From Cladopsammia gracilis (Eukaryota; Cnidaria; Anthozoa; Scleractinia; Dendrophylliidae): a stretch of 64,000 nucleotides of DNA. Every line of letters begins with the position of its first letter. Position 1 is the stretch's first letter. Positions 27,601 to 34,513 of the stretch are shown in pieces. Below the pieces are notes generated by a model, which worked only from the letters and a program-made list of their open reading frames with translations, did not search any database and was not told where the DNA came from. The translations under genes and the position numbers were made by a program. The stretch covers positions 577,501-641,500 of the forward strand of contig JAJGOT010000416.1 in assembly GCA_022457155.1 (NCBI GenBank), read 5' to 3'.

Positions 27601-28642
27601 ATTAATGAGATGACTGTTTTAGTGCCGCATTCCTGAAAACCTGTATATACTATTCGCGACCAAACAGAGCATTTGTCAGAGTTAACGAGAACATGTTTAC
27701 ATAGACGATCTTTTTCCTTAAATCCGGGGGTATAATCCAGACCAAACAAAGCGTTTGTTAAAGTTAACGAGAACATGCTTACGTAGATATTCTTTTTCCT
27801 TAAATCTGGGGGGGGGGGGGCATAATCCAGACCAAACAGAGCTGTTGTGATACCCTGCTAGAGTATGTGTAGAGCGGCATGTACCTTAAAAGCTTATTTA
27901 AAGAATGTTCACAAATGAAACTAACCTGAGGGAAGTCGATCTTTTTGCATTCTGTTCCAGTGGTCCAAGAGTCCAAGGAAGTTGTTCCTATTTGAGCACC
28001 AGAAGGTGCAGATTGCAGGGCGACCCAGTTGATCTCTGCAGTTGTATTTGAACCATCACTATACTCATAGATACAAGCACGGAATTGATTTTTATCTTCT
28101 GATTCCACCCAAATGGCAGCACCGTTACCACGGGATGGGTTCTTAACTGAGTGACCAAATGAAGCGAGAACTTTAACGTCTTTTCCACCAGAGAAAGATT
28201 CTGCGAACGCGATCTGCTCACAAGCGAACAACCCAGGGCTATATGTGGTGACGTTGCGTTTTCCAGCTTTGAAACTGGCCGCTGTGAAAGAAAGAAACAA
28301 ATAAGATGAAATGAAATATATTACCGCTTGTTTGTGATTAATTATCGAAGATAACATGGGTAAACTCATTGAGCATATTGTCGATAACAGTTTGTTGTAT
28401 GTTAACTTCCTCTTTCAGAGTGAATACGCGCCACACCCCCAAATCGTTGTTTCTTCCTTCAGTTGAAAATGCTATATTAACTATAGCAAACTGCTACTAA
28501 TTACCAACATTTCATAATTTGCAGTCTTTAATAACAAATCAAAAAGCAAACGCTGTTTCCTGGTACCTTGACTGCCTTGGGCAAGCAGGAAAGTAGTGGA
28601 AATGGCGCAGAGGACCAGCGAACAATAGAGCTCTCCAAACAT
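297..28642 (-). CDS. Multi-domain secreted lectin gene, copy A (18 exons, ~1081 aa)
   Basis: Exons in transcript order: 28567-28642, 27926-28281, 26035-26199, 24884-24994, 24451-24576, 22776-22869, 22057-22275, 20718-21094, 19928-20089, 18968-19078, 18642-18758, 18051-18141, 16551-16925, 15311-15433, 14749-14871, 14101-14223, 13539-13673 and 297-658. All junctions keep frame and use AG acceptors and GT donors, except one GC donor. Predicted order of parts: signal peptide (1-25), three H-type-lectin-like modules (26-309), follistatin/Kazal (310-382), three more H-type-lectin-like modules (383-668), C-type lectin (669-793), four EGF (794-961), D8C (962-1081). The modules from Kazal onward mostly sit between phase-1 introns, as expected for shuffled extracellular domains. 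No transmembrane segment or GPI signal was seen, so a secreted carbohydrate- or matrix-binding protein is likely. The exact function is unknown. A paralogue lies in tandem at 41092 onward. Confidence 0.8.
940..1975. repeat. 79-81 bp tandem repeat array, copy A (~13 units)
   Basis: Units contain TGAATAACCAAGTGTGAATG and CGGCTTTTAACTGTTTTACA. Unit length varies by a CC insertion (CATGACATGAAT or CATGACCATGAAT). It lies in the last intron of copy A. Short open frames here are repeat artefacts. Confidence 0.9.
2235..2966. repeat. Left terminal inverted repeat of the transposon
   Basis: About 730 bp that reappears inverted at about 9503-10223 with scattered substitutions and small indels. Short open frames in this arm mirror those in the other and are not taken as genes. 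Confidence 0.88.
3085..3262. mobile_element. Foldback element nested in the transposon
   Basis: Near-palindrome with arms of about 80 bp. ATATGTTGTAGGTTAAAAT on the left mirrors ATTTTAACCTACAACATAT on the right, with AAAGGAAAATAAAAATTAAC around the centre. It lies between the left TIR and the coding region and is flanked by AT repeats, so the target duplication is unclear. Confidence 0.7.
4133..9170 (+). CDS. Transposase-like XPG/FEN1 nuclease with CXC motif (3 exons)
   Basis: Exons 4133-5658, 5767-6503 and 6654-9170 join in phase 1 and phase 0 through introns of 108 and 150 bp, about 1592 residues. The N-terminal part has Cys/His pairs suggesting zinc binding ([28 protein letters not shown]). 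Exon 3 has an XPG-N-like part (FDGSL...[12 protein letters not shown], about 7760-7900), an XPG-I-like part ([24 protein letters not shown], about 8310-8415) and a helix-hairpin-like [20 protein letters not shown] (about 8550-8610). A cysteine-rich CXC motif follows (8992-9090), then an acidic tail. The frame from ATG 4133 hits a stop at about 4268 unless one A of a seven-A run (4248-4254) is removed, so this copy may be broken. An intact frame runs from ATG 4311. Confidence 0.8.
4248..4254 (+). other. Probable 1-nt frameshift in the transposase N-terminus
   Basis: Seven A residues. Before the run the reading frame has PCTTPNW and KCICHVEY. After it, the +1 frame continues [14 protein letters not shown] into the long open frame with no stop. 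It is either a real lesion, a sequencing error, or a sign that translation starts at 4311. Confidence 0.6.
9433..9438 (+). terminator. Poly(A) signal of the transposase gene
   Basis: AATAAA about 265 bases after the TAA stop and just before the right TIR, so the transcript would end inside the element. Confidence 0.45.
9503..10223. repeat. Right terminal inverted repeat of the transposon
   Basis: Reverse complement of the left arm. The inner end is near TTCTTGATCTGTTATCCTGG. Arms of this length are unusual for most cut-and-paste elements. Confidence 0.88.
10386..10408. mobile_element. 23-bp palindromic insertion with 7-bp target duplication
   Basis: CAGGAGCCCAT-C-ATGGGCTCCTG lies between two copies of ATTGTGG (10379-10385 and 10409-10415). 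Copy B has ATTGTGG once with no palindrome (about 60420). It may be the relic of an element that lost its interior; CAGG ends are hAT-like. Confidence 0.6.
10886..10974. repeat. Short tandem duplication
   Basis: GAAACCGTTGTTCATAC followed by a GTGGACATT stretch occurs twice about 51 bp apart. Confidence 0.6.
11041..11228. mobile_element. Foldback MITE (AATAGGCCATTTCC ends)
   Basis: Inverted arms of about 55 bp: AATAGGCCATTTCCGAGTTG at one end and its mirror CAACTCGGAAATGGCCTATT at the other, with about 75 bp between. Confidence 0.75.
11304..11451. repeat. Palindromic element
   Basis: CAATAGAACACATTTTCTAT at the left mirrors ATAGAAAATGTGTTCTATTG at the right. A second inner pair is AAAAGCTTGTAAATCAC and GTGATTTACAAGCTTTT. 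Copy B retains only the right half (from 58423). Confidence 0.7.
11406..12839. repeat. Duplicated 1.4 kb segment, copy A position
   Basis: Matches 58423-59889 closely along its length. Here it lies close to the EGF exons; in copy B it lies beside the repeat array, so the segment is in a different place in the two introns. No convincing gene was seen within it. Confidence 0.8.
12840..13538. other. Intron end of copy A, no gene seen
   Basis: No repeat array or exon was recognised. The part around GTTGAAATCATTCCA (about 13365-13380) matches copy B near 61990, confirming that the introns are homologous. Confidence 0.5.
13539..13673 (-). CDS. Copy A exon 17: EGF 4
   Basis: 45 codons, phase 1-1, pattern [12 protein letters not shown]...[19 protein letters not shown] followed by a short HSVS tail. 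The SGK in place of GDG distinguishes it from the other three. Its paralogue in copy B is at 62937-63071. Confidence 0.8.
14101..14223 (-). CDS. Copy A exon 16: calcium-binding-type EGF 3
   Basis: 41 codons, phase 1-1, pattern [12 protein letters not shown]...[19 protein letters not shown]. Val-Glu replaces Ile-Asp in the usual start, so calcium binding may be weaker. Donor is GTTAGT. Confidence 0.8.
14749..14871 (-). CDS. Copy A exon 15: calcium-binding-type EGF 2
   Basis: 41 codons, phase 1-1, pattern [12 protein letters not shown]...[19 protein letters not shown]. Same length as the exons on either side, consistent with exon duplication. Confidence 0.82.
15311..15433 (-). CDS. Copy A exon 14: calcium-binding-type EGF 1
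   Basis: 41 codons, phase 1-1, pattern DLDEC...C...[17 protein letters not shown]. It has all six cysteines and the D-x-D-E-C plus N...GSF signature of cbEGF. Confidence 0.82.
16551..16925 (-). CDS. Copy A exon 13: C-type lectin domain
   Basis: A whole C-type lectin-like domain in one exon, phase 1 at both ends. It starts [16 protein letters not shown] and carries [31 protein letters not shown], a WND motif and the final cysteines. QPN plus WND suggests a calcium site like those that bind sugars; the more usual pairs are EPN (mannose type) and QPD (galactose type), so specificity cannot be read off. Confidence 0.85.
16947..17518. mobile_element. Foldback element built of GATCGCTGC/GATCGCTAC repeats
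   Basis: The ends AAGCCCGGTTTCCATATGAT and ATCATATGGAAACCGGGCTT are inverted. The interior repeats GATCGC-type 9-mers in both orientations, and TGGTTTCCATATGATCGC recurs at about 17049, 17320 and 17426, suggesting nested or tandem copies. It lies in the intron between exons 12 and 13. Predicted peptides across it are low-complexity artefacts. Confidence 0.8.
17929..17969. repeat. Poly-T / poly-G tract
   Basis: A run of about 16 T is followed by a G-rich run. Length is likely to be unstable. Confidence 0.8.
18051..18141 (-). CDS. Copy A exon 12: H-type-lectin-like module 6, end
   Basis: 91 nt, phase 0 to 1, with VCLKELYE and a final ISYTVLSG that parallels VDYLVIG of exon 6. The donor here is ordinary GT (TCAG|GTAAAG). 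Confidence 0.66.
18642..18758 (-). CDS. Copy A exon 11: H-type-lectin-like module 6, first part
   Basis: 39 codons, phase 0, acceptor TTTTTTAG and donor GTAAGT. Pattern [14 protein letters not shown], then SITAWVE. It is the paralogue of exon 5. Confidence 0.68.
18968..19078 (-). CDS. Copy A exon 10: module 5 end / module 6 start
   Basis: 37 codons, phase 0, beginning [10 protein letters not shown] and ending NNAFCK. It has exactly the same length and phases as exon 4. Confidence 0.7.
19082..19156. repeat. AATA/GATA microsatellite
   Basis: AATA units grade into AGAT/TAGA units, then back to AATA, in the intron before exon 10. Confidence 0.85.
19928..20089 (-). CDS. Copy A exon 9: H-type-lectin-like module 5, first part
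   Basis: 54 codons, acceptor TTTTTACAG and donor GTAAGT, phase 0. Pattern: [31 protein letters not shown], ending DIYV. It is the paralogue of exon 3. Confidence 0.7.
20718..21094 (-). CDS. Copy A exon 8: H-type-lectin-like module 4
   Basis: 126 codons in phase 1 to 0. It shows the same pattern as exon 2: [60 protein letters not shown]. Exons 8-12 together repeat the organisation of exons 2-6, so the gene contains an internal duplication of a three-module block. Confidence 0.72.
21481..22044 (+). mobile_element. 564-bp MITE, first of an inverted pair
   Basis: Bounded by TTCTTGGTTTTCA and TGAAAGCCAAGAA, flanked by TA. A second copy of the same length lies at 23388-23951 in the opposite orientation. 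The right end is 13 bases from the donor of the Kazal exon. Confidence 0.82.
22057..22275 (-). CDS. Copy A exon 7: follistatin/Kazal module
   Basis: 73 codons with a follistatin-like beginning ([18 protein letters not shown]) followed by a Kazal core: [23 protein letters not shown] and a final C. Kazal modules often inhibit serine proteases or act as spacers in matrix proteins. Phase 1 at both ends. Its donor lies only 13 bases from the end of a 564-bp transposon copy (21481-22044). Confidence 0.8.
22776..22869 (-). CDS. Copy A exon 6: H-type-lectin-like module 3, end
   Basis: 94 nt, phase 0 to phase 1, ending VDYLVIG. The frame only continues into the Kazal exon if the donor is GGAG|GCAAGT, a GC donor with otherwise perfect consensus. 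Using the nearby GT two codons later breaks the frame. Exon 12 is the paralogue and has a normal GT donor at the equivalent place and phase. Confidence 0.65.
23388..23951 (-). mobile_element. 564-bp MITE, second of an inverted pair
   Basis: Reverse complement of 21481-22044 with few differences. It contains the mirrored GTGCCCCTGAGTGGGGCAC-type hairpin near its middle. The flanks do not show a clear TA duplication. Confidence 0.82.
24160..24420. repeat. Degenerate tandem repeat (TCTGACCGCTTTGCATTCTG)
   Basis: Several units of the GGTCTGACCGCTTTGCATTC type alternate with a longer unit containing TTCATATGAATCAAACGTTA. Lies in intron 5 just below exon 5. Confidence 0.75.
24451..24576 (-). CDS. 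Copy A exon 5: H-type-lectin-like module 3, first part
   Basis: 42 codons between ACAG| and |GTGAGA, phase 0. It contains [15 protein letters not shown], an Asn-rich loop, and ends ITAWIE, matching exon 11 ([12 protein letters not shown]...SITAWVE). The Asn-rich loop and the SRLS stretch are the main differences between the paralogous exons. Confidence 0.68.
24884..24994 (-). CDS. Copy A exon 4: module 2 end / module 3 start
   Basis: 37 codons, phase 0 to 0. It starts NWMAYTNL and ends DNYAFCQ. Exon 10 has the same length and pattern (NWLAFSSL...HNNAFCK). The NW.A motif closes module 2 and the AFC motif opens module 3. Confidence 0.7.
25182..25597. mobile_element. Insertion flanked by 18-bp direct repeats
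   Basis: GGAGCCAAATAAGAACTC is present on both sides (25164-25181 and 25598-25615). Inside are an inverted pair around GGTAATTGAACT and two AT-rich units with AATAGTGCGATT. No coding region was seen. Confidence 0.65.
26035..26199 (-). CDS. Copy A exon 3: H-type-lectin-like module 2, first part
   Basis: 55 codons, phase 0 at both ends, acceptor TTTCCAG and donor GTAAGT. It shows the pattern [13 protein letters not shown]...AVWAED...FKICLKEV, the same as exon 9 ([13 protein letters not shown]...SIWLED...LKICLREL). This supports a real, internally duplicated coding unit. Confidence 0.7.
26530..26670. repeat. GT/GC-rich simple sequence
   Basis: Irregular GATGGATGAG, GTGAGCGGGTG and GCGTGTGCGT repeats in intron 2. 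Confidence 0.6.
26887..27077. mobile_element. Foldback MITE (GGCCATTTGCAC ends)
   Basis: AATAGGCCATTTGCAC at the left mirrors GTGCAAATGGGCCATT at the right, with GACGTCAT and ACTACAACTACCA also inverted. Confidence 0.75.
27425..27845. repeat. About 100-bp tandem repeats with poly-G tracts
   Basis: Units hold GTTAACGAGAACATG, CTTTTTCCTTAAATC, a G run and ATAATCCAGACCAAAC. Poly-G runs at about 27490 and 27811 are assembly risks. Confidence 0.7.
27926..28281 (-). CDS. Copy A exon 2: H-type-lectin-like module 1
   Basis: Encodes about 119 residues. The recurring module pattern is visible: a CEQI-x-F opening, V-x-VLASFGH, AAIWVE, FRACIYE, then EINWVALQ. It ends with CKKIDFPQ, which begins module 2. 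The core resembles the H-type lectin fold family (strands around F..F and NW.A), but family membership is judged by eye. The exon ends in phase 0 at CAG|GTTAG. Exon 8 is its paralogue. Confidence 0.7.
28567..28642 (-). CDS. Copy A exon 1: signal peptide
   Basis: ATG at 28640-28642 opens 25 codons starting [10 protein letters not shown]. They form a hydrophobic stretch ([13 protein letters not shown]) followed by a polar QGSQ end, a typical secretory signal. The donor is CAAG|GTACC, phase 1. The leftover G joins CG of the next exon to give Ala, matching the frame of the first lectin exon. Confidence 0.75.
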
Positions 28643-28681
28643 CTTGCTTTAACTGAAAGAGACGCTTCGCTTTGAAGGTAG

Positions 28682-28690
28682 TATATACAT
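28682..28690 (-). promoter_or_regulatory. TATA-like element upstream of copy A
   Basis: On the minus strand the run ATGTATATAC lies about 40 bases before the start codon. The spacing suits a TATA box with a short 5' leader, but an AT-rich genome makes chance likely. Confidence 0.25.
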
Positions 28691-28799
28691 TGTCTGTACG
28701 TGATGGCATCAGTTCTATCTGCGTGGAAAGTCAAATGGCCGGTGAAGCACTGAATTACCAAAAATGGACATGATTCATCATTTCACTAAAGTTAAGGTC

Positions 28800-29600
28800 A
28801 TGGGAAGGGGGAGCAGTGTGTAGGACAGGCGATGTCAGGAGTGCGGTTAAATTATTATCAATAGACAGAAAATAAAAGGTAAAAATGGATAGGAGTCAGA
28901 ACGTATTTGAACACCCTCAGGCCCCTTTTCTATCACTCCCTTCTCCCCCGCTCAATGTCTTGCCCTTTAACAACAAAGGCAGCAGTTTAAACCAACAGTT
29001 TTGGATCAACATCTTATATCCACTTATAAGTATCAATACAGTTTTGTCAAAGTAAATTGCTGTTTGAATATAGTTGGAAAGCGTTCAAAATACATGCTTT
29101 ATTTCTTTCGTCATTTATTTTATTTTTTGGCGAGGAATTTGCCCGTTCTTATTTTTTATGATGCTCTAAATTCTTATGATTTACTAGCCTTTCTATTCAA
29201 CCAAACTGTCAGAAAAAGAATTTAAAGATCGACCGCATTTATTTATTAAGTAACAGATTAAGCAATGATCAGCCAAGCGATCTTTTAAATCTCAAAATGC
29301 ACAAGTAGAAAATCACTCACGACCAATATGAATTTTTACAATCTGAAGCACAATTTCATGTCAGATATGCTTGATAGTTTCTGTAGAAATGCATTAAATA
29401 TCAGTATGGATGGAACGACTTTTGTTGCTAAATGTCGTGAGATAATTGTTTTGGTTTCCTTGCTTCTGTTTTTACAGATAAAAGGGGTCATGAGACGGGA
29501 TTTGAGTACTTATAATTTGGCGATTTATATTTTGTTTACAAAGCTCGTTAACTGTGCAGAAATGTTTGATATTTCTGACGAATAACAAAACTAAACGGTT
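28800..29600. repeat. Upstream flank, first copy of a degenerate duplication
   Basis: GGTTAAATTATTAT, CAGAACGTATTTGAACACCC and the region around GAGGAATTTGCCCGTT recur at 30370-31620. A third weaker copy lies at about 31860-32450. No convincing coding exon was seen, only short AT-rich open frames. Confidence 0.6.
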
Positions 29601-30369
29601 GTTAATCAACTATTATCTGTGAAATGGAGGATAATTTTACTTTGTTACATGTATAGTGTATCTCCGAGTAATATTACACTTCTTTCCTTACTTTGAACGT
29701 CATCTCAGCGACGCGTCGATCAGCTACGAAAAACACCGAAATGTCTTTTTTACTTATTTTGAGGTGATCAACGAAGACTACTCATTACCATGTACTCTTC
29801 TCTCTCCTGACTTTCTTCCTTCTATTTTCTTTCGAGTCTGATTTCTTCAGCTTCCGTTTCATTTTCTCTGTTTTAGCTTATATGTTGAGACGTATCCTTT
29901 TGTTTCAGGATCAATTGGATCACCTCCGTAATCTTTTGGCATACAGCGAAGTGTGCTTAATACTATCGAAGGTTAATAAGAAGGTGAATGACATTATTCC
30001 CAGTTGTAAGTTTTGTCTGGCTTATAATTTGTGTTGCTTTATGTTTTACGTCATTTTGTATTTATTTAATAGTTCCGTTTCAGCTTATTTGAGTGTACAG
30101 GCTTGCACAATATTTGTGATCCCCAAAGTCACCACACAAGTAGCTTTATTTTCGCAGAAGCCCTAACACAAGCAACACTTGTCCCGGGAGTTCTTTCGTC
30201 CTTCTAAAGGCCTTTTTAAATTGTTGTAGCACTTTCTTTAGCGCAATGAAACTAAGAATCTTCTAAAACCACATACTGAAAAAAGCATAAAGGCTCCTTT
30301 AAACCATTTCTTAACCCCTCTTTAAACTCAACCACTCCATCCCACTCATCGCCTTTTCCTTCTCCTATT

Positions 30370-31620
30370 CCACCCCCGATGTAAGGAGAAGGGCGACGTT
30401 AGGAGTGAGGTTAAATTATTATAAAATGACAACAAATAATAGGTGGAGATGACAAGAAAACAGAACGTATTTGAACACCCTCACCCTCTCTCACTCCTTT
30501 CTTCTCAGCTCTCACTTTCTTGCCCATTAACAAAAGCAGCAGTATAATCCAGAAGTTTTGGCTAAACATCTTATATTAAACACTTAATGACTGGTCTCGA
30601 GGGAAACAGTGAATTTTGTTTCCCGAGAAAAACAACCTAACAAACCTAACAACCCTAACAAAATTCACTGTTTCCCGAGGGATCAGTCATTAAGTGATTT
30701 GTTATATAGCAACACAAAAAAACACAACACAAGACAGTTTGAAAAACGCGCCGAGCACTCGATCCGTCATAATCATGCCACCTTTTGTCACGGTCTGATC
30801 ACGTGCGCTAGCGGGCAACAGTGCAATGTTACCCTCTGACGTCAAAATTGTTGCCCGCTTTTGCAAATGTTGCCCGCTTAGCACAATTGGCGGGAAACAG
30901 TTTGTTTGTTAGATGTCATGTGACGATGAATCAACCAATCAACGCGCGCGTTGTATTGACAAAAACTCCAGCTATATAACAACTAATTATAACTACCCAT
31001 ACACTTTTATCCTAGTAGATTATTATTGAGAATAGTTTTTAAAATGTTCAAAAATGCAGTTTTATTTCTCTCTTCTTTTCTTGGTGACGAATTTGCCTGT
31101 TTGAATTCGAAACTAAATTGCCTTTACATTACCAAGGGTCTCATGATATAATATTTCCATTCAAACAAAATGTCAAGAGAGGAATTAAAAGTACGGCACC
31201 TTTTACTTAATCTCAAAACGCACAGCTATAAATTCAGTTACTCACTCACGTCCCATTCGCCTTTTATTTTCAATCTAAAACACAATTTCACATCAGATAT
31301 GCGATGATAATTTCAGTAGGAATGCATTAAATATCATTATGGACGGCACAGCGTTTCTTTCTAATTGTCGTGAGAGACTTGCTTTGGTGTCTTTGTCTGA
31401 GCTTAATTATTAAGACTTATCCTACTGTTTTTATAACACATGATGACCCTATGATGAGATTTGTGCATAAGTCATTTGGCTTTGTGTAGTGAAGCTCGTA
31501 CGCAATATAGGAAATTGTTTGGTATTTATGACAAATAACACGAAAAAGCGGATGTAAGCTAAACAAGGAAGTTGTGGCTCGCAAAAATATCCTGAACTGG
31601 GATGAGAACAACCATCAGAT
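30370..31620. repeat. Upstream flank, second copy of a degenerate duplication
   Basis: Shares several blocks in the same order with 28800-29600. The copy is expanded by a foldback element at 30581-30697 and about 300 bp next to it. Confidence 0.6.
30581..30697. mobile_element. Foldback element (CACTTAATGACTG ends)
   Basis: CACTTAATGACTGGTC mirrors GATCAGTCATTAAGTG. Inner arms are GGGAAACAGTGAATTTTG and its mirror, with CCTAACAAA repeats at the centre. Confidence 0.75.
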
Positions 31621-32010
31621 CTCTGCTTTTATAACAGGAAACTAGAAAAAATATAAAATATCAAAATAAATATTGATTTTTGCCACAAAAAAGACAATTC
31701 CTTTTCGCAATTTCGTATAACTGCCTTTCTAAAATACACTTTATTCAATTCTGATAAAACTCAATTCCACAGCTAAACTCCTGAAGTTGATACATACAAA
31801 GTTTTGATCTTGCAATTAACTGTGTAAATATTCGAGTGTACTCTGTAGAATTTAAAGTTAAATACTGTCACTTGTTAATAAAGATTAGCTTAAATGATGA
31901 CTTGTCAAGTGATCTTATCAATCTCAAAGTGCACACCTGGATAAAACTAGAAAATTAACGAGCAATAAATTCTCCACTTTAAATAAAGACAGATTTTTTC
32001 AGACACATGC

Positions 32011-32120
32011 TAGCCTGTTCCAGCCTCTGAGATAGTGGGGAACGCGCGAAATAAAAAAAGAGGAAAAAAATCGCGGGGGAACTTGCGCGTTCCCCACTAT
32101 CTCGGAGCTTGGAACAGGAT
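32011..32120. mobile_element. Short foldback element (TAGCCTGTTCC ends)
   Basis: Arms of about 40 bp: CTGTTCCAGCCTCTGAGATA pairs with TATCTCGGAGCTTGGAACAG, then GTGGGGAACGCGC pairs with GCGCGTTCCCCAC. Confidence 0.75.
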
Positions 32121-32486
32121 AGATTACATGCAGAAGGAAAGTATGTGATATTTATATTATGTTATATTTATATAAATTATGTGATATAACCTCTTTCTGG
32201 TAATGGCTGTGGAATAATGGTTTAGAAATAAATCCGTCAGCCTGTTGTTTCTACAAATAAGTCGTCCTGACATAAATTTGCGTAAAGTCACTTTTCGATT
32301 TAATTGTTTGAAAAATCGTAAACTGTGCCAGAATGTTGGGTATTGCTGACAAATGCGAGAACAAAACAGTTGAGTTTTAAAACAAATACAAAAGCCGTGA
32401 CTCACAAAAACCTCTTGAAGTGGAATTCATCAAATCTACTCCCTTAGCTTTTACACCGAAACACGATTTTGCCATAAACGACAATT

Positions 32487-32634
32487 TGACTGATGTATAA
32501 ACTCCTTTAGTGTAGACTTAGATCATTTTTTTTAACACTCATTTGACTGATGTATGAACTCCTTTAGTAGACTTGGATCAGCTCTTTTAACACTCATTTG
32601 ACTGATGTATAAATTCCTTTAGTAGACTTAGATC
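32487..32634. repeat. About 55-57 bp tandem repeat, three units
   Basis: CATTTGACTGATGTATAAAC-type units with CTCCTTTAGTGTAGACTTAG. The third unit is shorter. Confidence 0.8.
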
Positions 32635-33174
32635 TATGTTATAAATCAAAATCGGTGCCGAACTGTAATCCACTTCCATCCTTGTAATCCTGTACGTTTT
32701 CTCCAAACTACTGCTTTTGTTTTGCTCTATAGAATATTTTTATTAGTGGCATTTGGCGATATAACATGGAAATAAAGTCAGAAACTTTTCGCTCTTCAGT
32801 TCAGAGAGACAGTGTTCAAAAAATCCTAAGAATTATTCTGCCCCCCCCCCCCCCGGGGGGGGGGGGGTACTCGCTATAATGGGCTATACGGAGATGCTCC
32901 GCCCTAAAGGGGTACCTTTTTTAGGCTAGAGGTATATGAAAGGGTCAGGATTTCACGAGTTGAAGCATATGAAAGGGTAGGGATTTCACGAAGAATAGGA
33001 AAGGGAAGCGAAGCCACGCCGTTGAAGCATAAAAAAGGTAGGGAAAACTGCCATTTAAGTATTATAAAAAGGGCCTTTCAAAATATATCAAACAGACGCA
33101 CTTAAAGGCTCACAAACCGGTACCATTTTCATTGAAAGGTATATGAAAGGGGTACCATTTTCAATGAAAGGTAT

Positions 33175-34365
33175 TTTTTTTAATTTATTTATTTATTTAT
33201 GCAAAACATTTACTTAACAAGCAATTTGAAAGGTTACAATACAAAGGAATACATGACAAGATGTTACAGCAATACACTACACTAGACATTCCGAGACTGG
33301 GTTGGCGTTGGCAATTTCAATTTTTGTTTATAGTCTGAAGCTGCACTAATCATTTGATAACTTCAATAGTTAACAGTATGTTTTAATTTATATAATACTT
33401 ATGTTTTAGATTGCAGAGGGAATTTTTGTAAATGAGATCGACAGTTTAATTTAACTACAAATTCTTCTAAAGATAGATTTTTCTGTGCTAGTTTTTGGAT
33501 ATAGAGGTAATATTTAGCAAAGAGGAGGGTACAGTTTAAATTATTGGTAATCATGTCAGTCTTGGAGGAGTTCGTGCCGAAGAGAATTTCCATTGGGGAT
33601 AAGGAGAAAGAGGTGCCATTTTCTTTGTTAAACCACTTAATAACTTCCAAGAAAAACTCTTTAGACCACTGACAATTAGAAAAAGTGTGAATAATGGATT
33701 CATTTTCTCGACAGTAAATGCAAAGCATATCATTTTTAATACCAAATAAATGCAGTTCTCTCTTTGTAACAACTATTCTGTACAAAAGTTTGAAGTAAAA
33801 TTCTCTCAGCTTGTTTTCTCTAGAAATATATTTTACACGACTAAAAAAAGAGTCAATCCGCACCATGTCTGACTGTAAATCTCTCTCACACTTTACGCTT
33901 GCCTTCAATACTTGCTTGTCCTTATTTATCAAAAGCCAGTAGTAATCCCTGTTTTTTAATTTAAGTAAATTTATGGTATTATCCCTAGACAGCTGAAACT
34001 CATATTCTGAAAAAAGAATAGTTTTATCTGGACATTTTATCCTTGCCTTAATGATGAGGGTCTGAGGTATTGCAGATACAACTTGCATGTATGTTGGGAA
34101 ATTACAGCTCAGTTCGTATTTTCGGATGAACTCTGCGTAAGGGAGAATTTTTCCATCCGCCTTCAACAGATCGTGGATAAAAATAATATTCCTACTGAAC
34201 CAATTCCGATAAAAGATGGTTTGACTGTTAATTCGAATTTCTTTATTATTAAATAGGATCAATTCCTGATCAGATTTTGGATTATATAATGCTTTAAGTT
34301 CAGAGAAATATAGTAACATCTGCTTGCAGAAGTGCGGAAATTTTGCCTGCTCGAGAAACTTTTCA
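33175..34365 (-). mobile_element. 5'-truncated LINE inserted in the hAT-like element
   Basis: TCAATGAAAGGTAT is duplicated at 33161-33174 and 34366-34379, a 14-bp target-site duplication. On the minus strand the 3' end is an A/AAAT-rich tail (33175-33199). These features and the truncation point to target-primed reverse transcription. Confidence 0.85.
33399..34365 (-). pseudogene. C-terminal part of a LINE ORF2-like protein
   Basis: Open from the truncation point to a stop at 33399, more than 306 residues. Near the C-terminus is the cysteine/histidine motif CIYC-x5-SIIHTFSNC that follows the reverse transcriptase in L1/Tx1-type LINEs. Reverse transcriptase catalytic motifs are absent because the 5' part is missing, so this is a dead fragment. 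L1/Tx1 assignment is tentative. Confidence 0.7.
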
Positions 34366-34513
34366 TCAATGAAAGGTATATGAAAGGGGTACCTTTTCTG
34401 TCAAAATCGGTATATGAAAGGGTAAGGGTTTGGACCTTGGGACGGAGCATCCCCGTACAAAACTTTGTTGAGTAACCCCCCCTCCCCACCCCCCCCCCCC
34501 CCGGGTATTCTGC

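Larger units (their letters stand above)
32842..34505. mobile_element. hAT-like non-autonomous element with poly-C/G ends
   Basis: TATTCTGC occurs at both edges (32834-32841 and 34506-34513), an 8-bp target duplication. The ends carry C/G runs, then inverted GGAGATGCTCCGCCC-like and GGTACC/ATGAAAGGG blocks. It contains the truncated LINE at 33175-34365. Confidence 0.7.
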
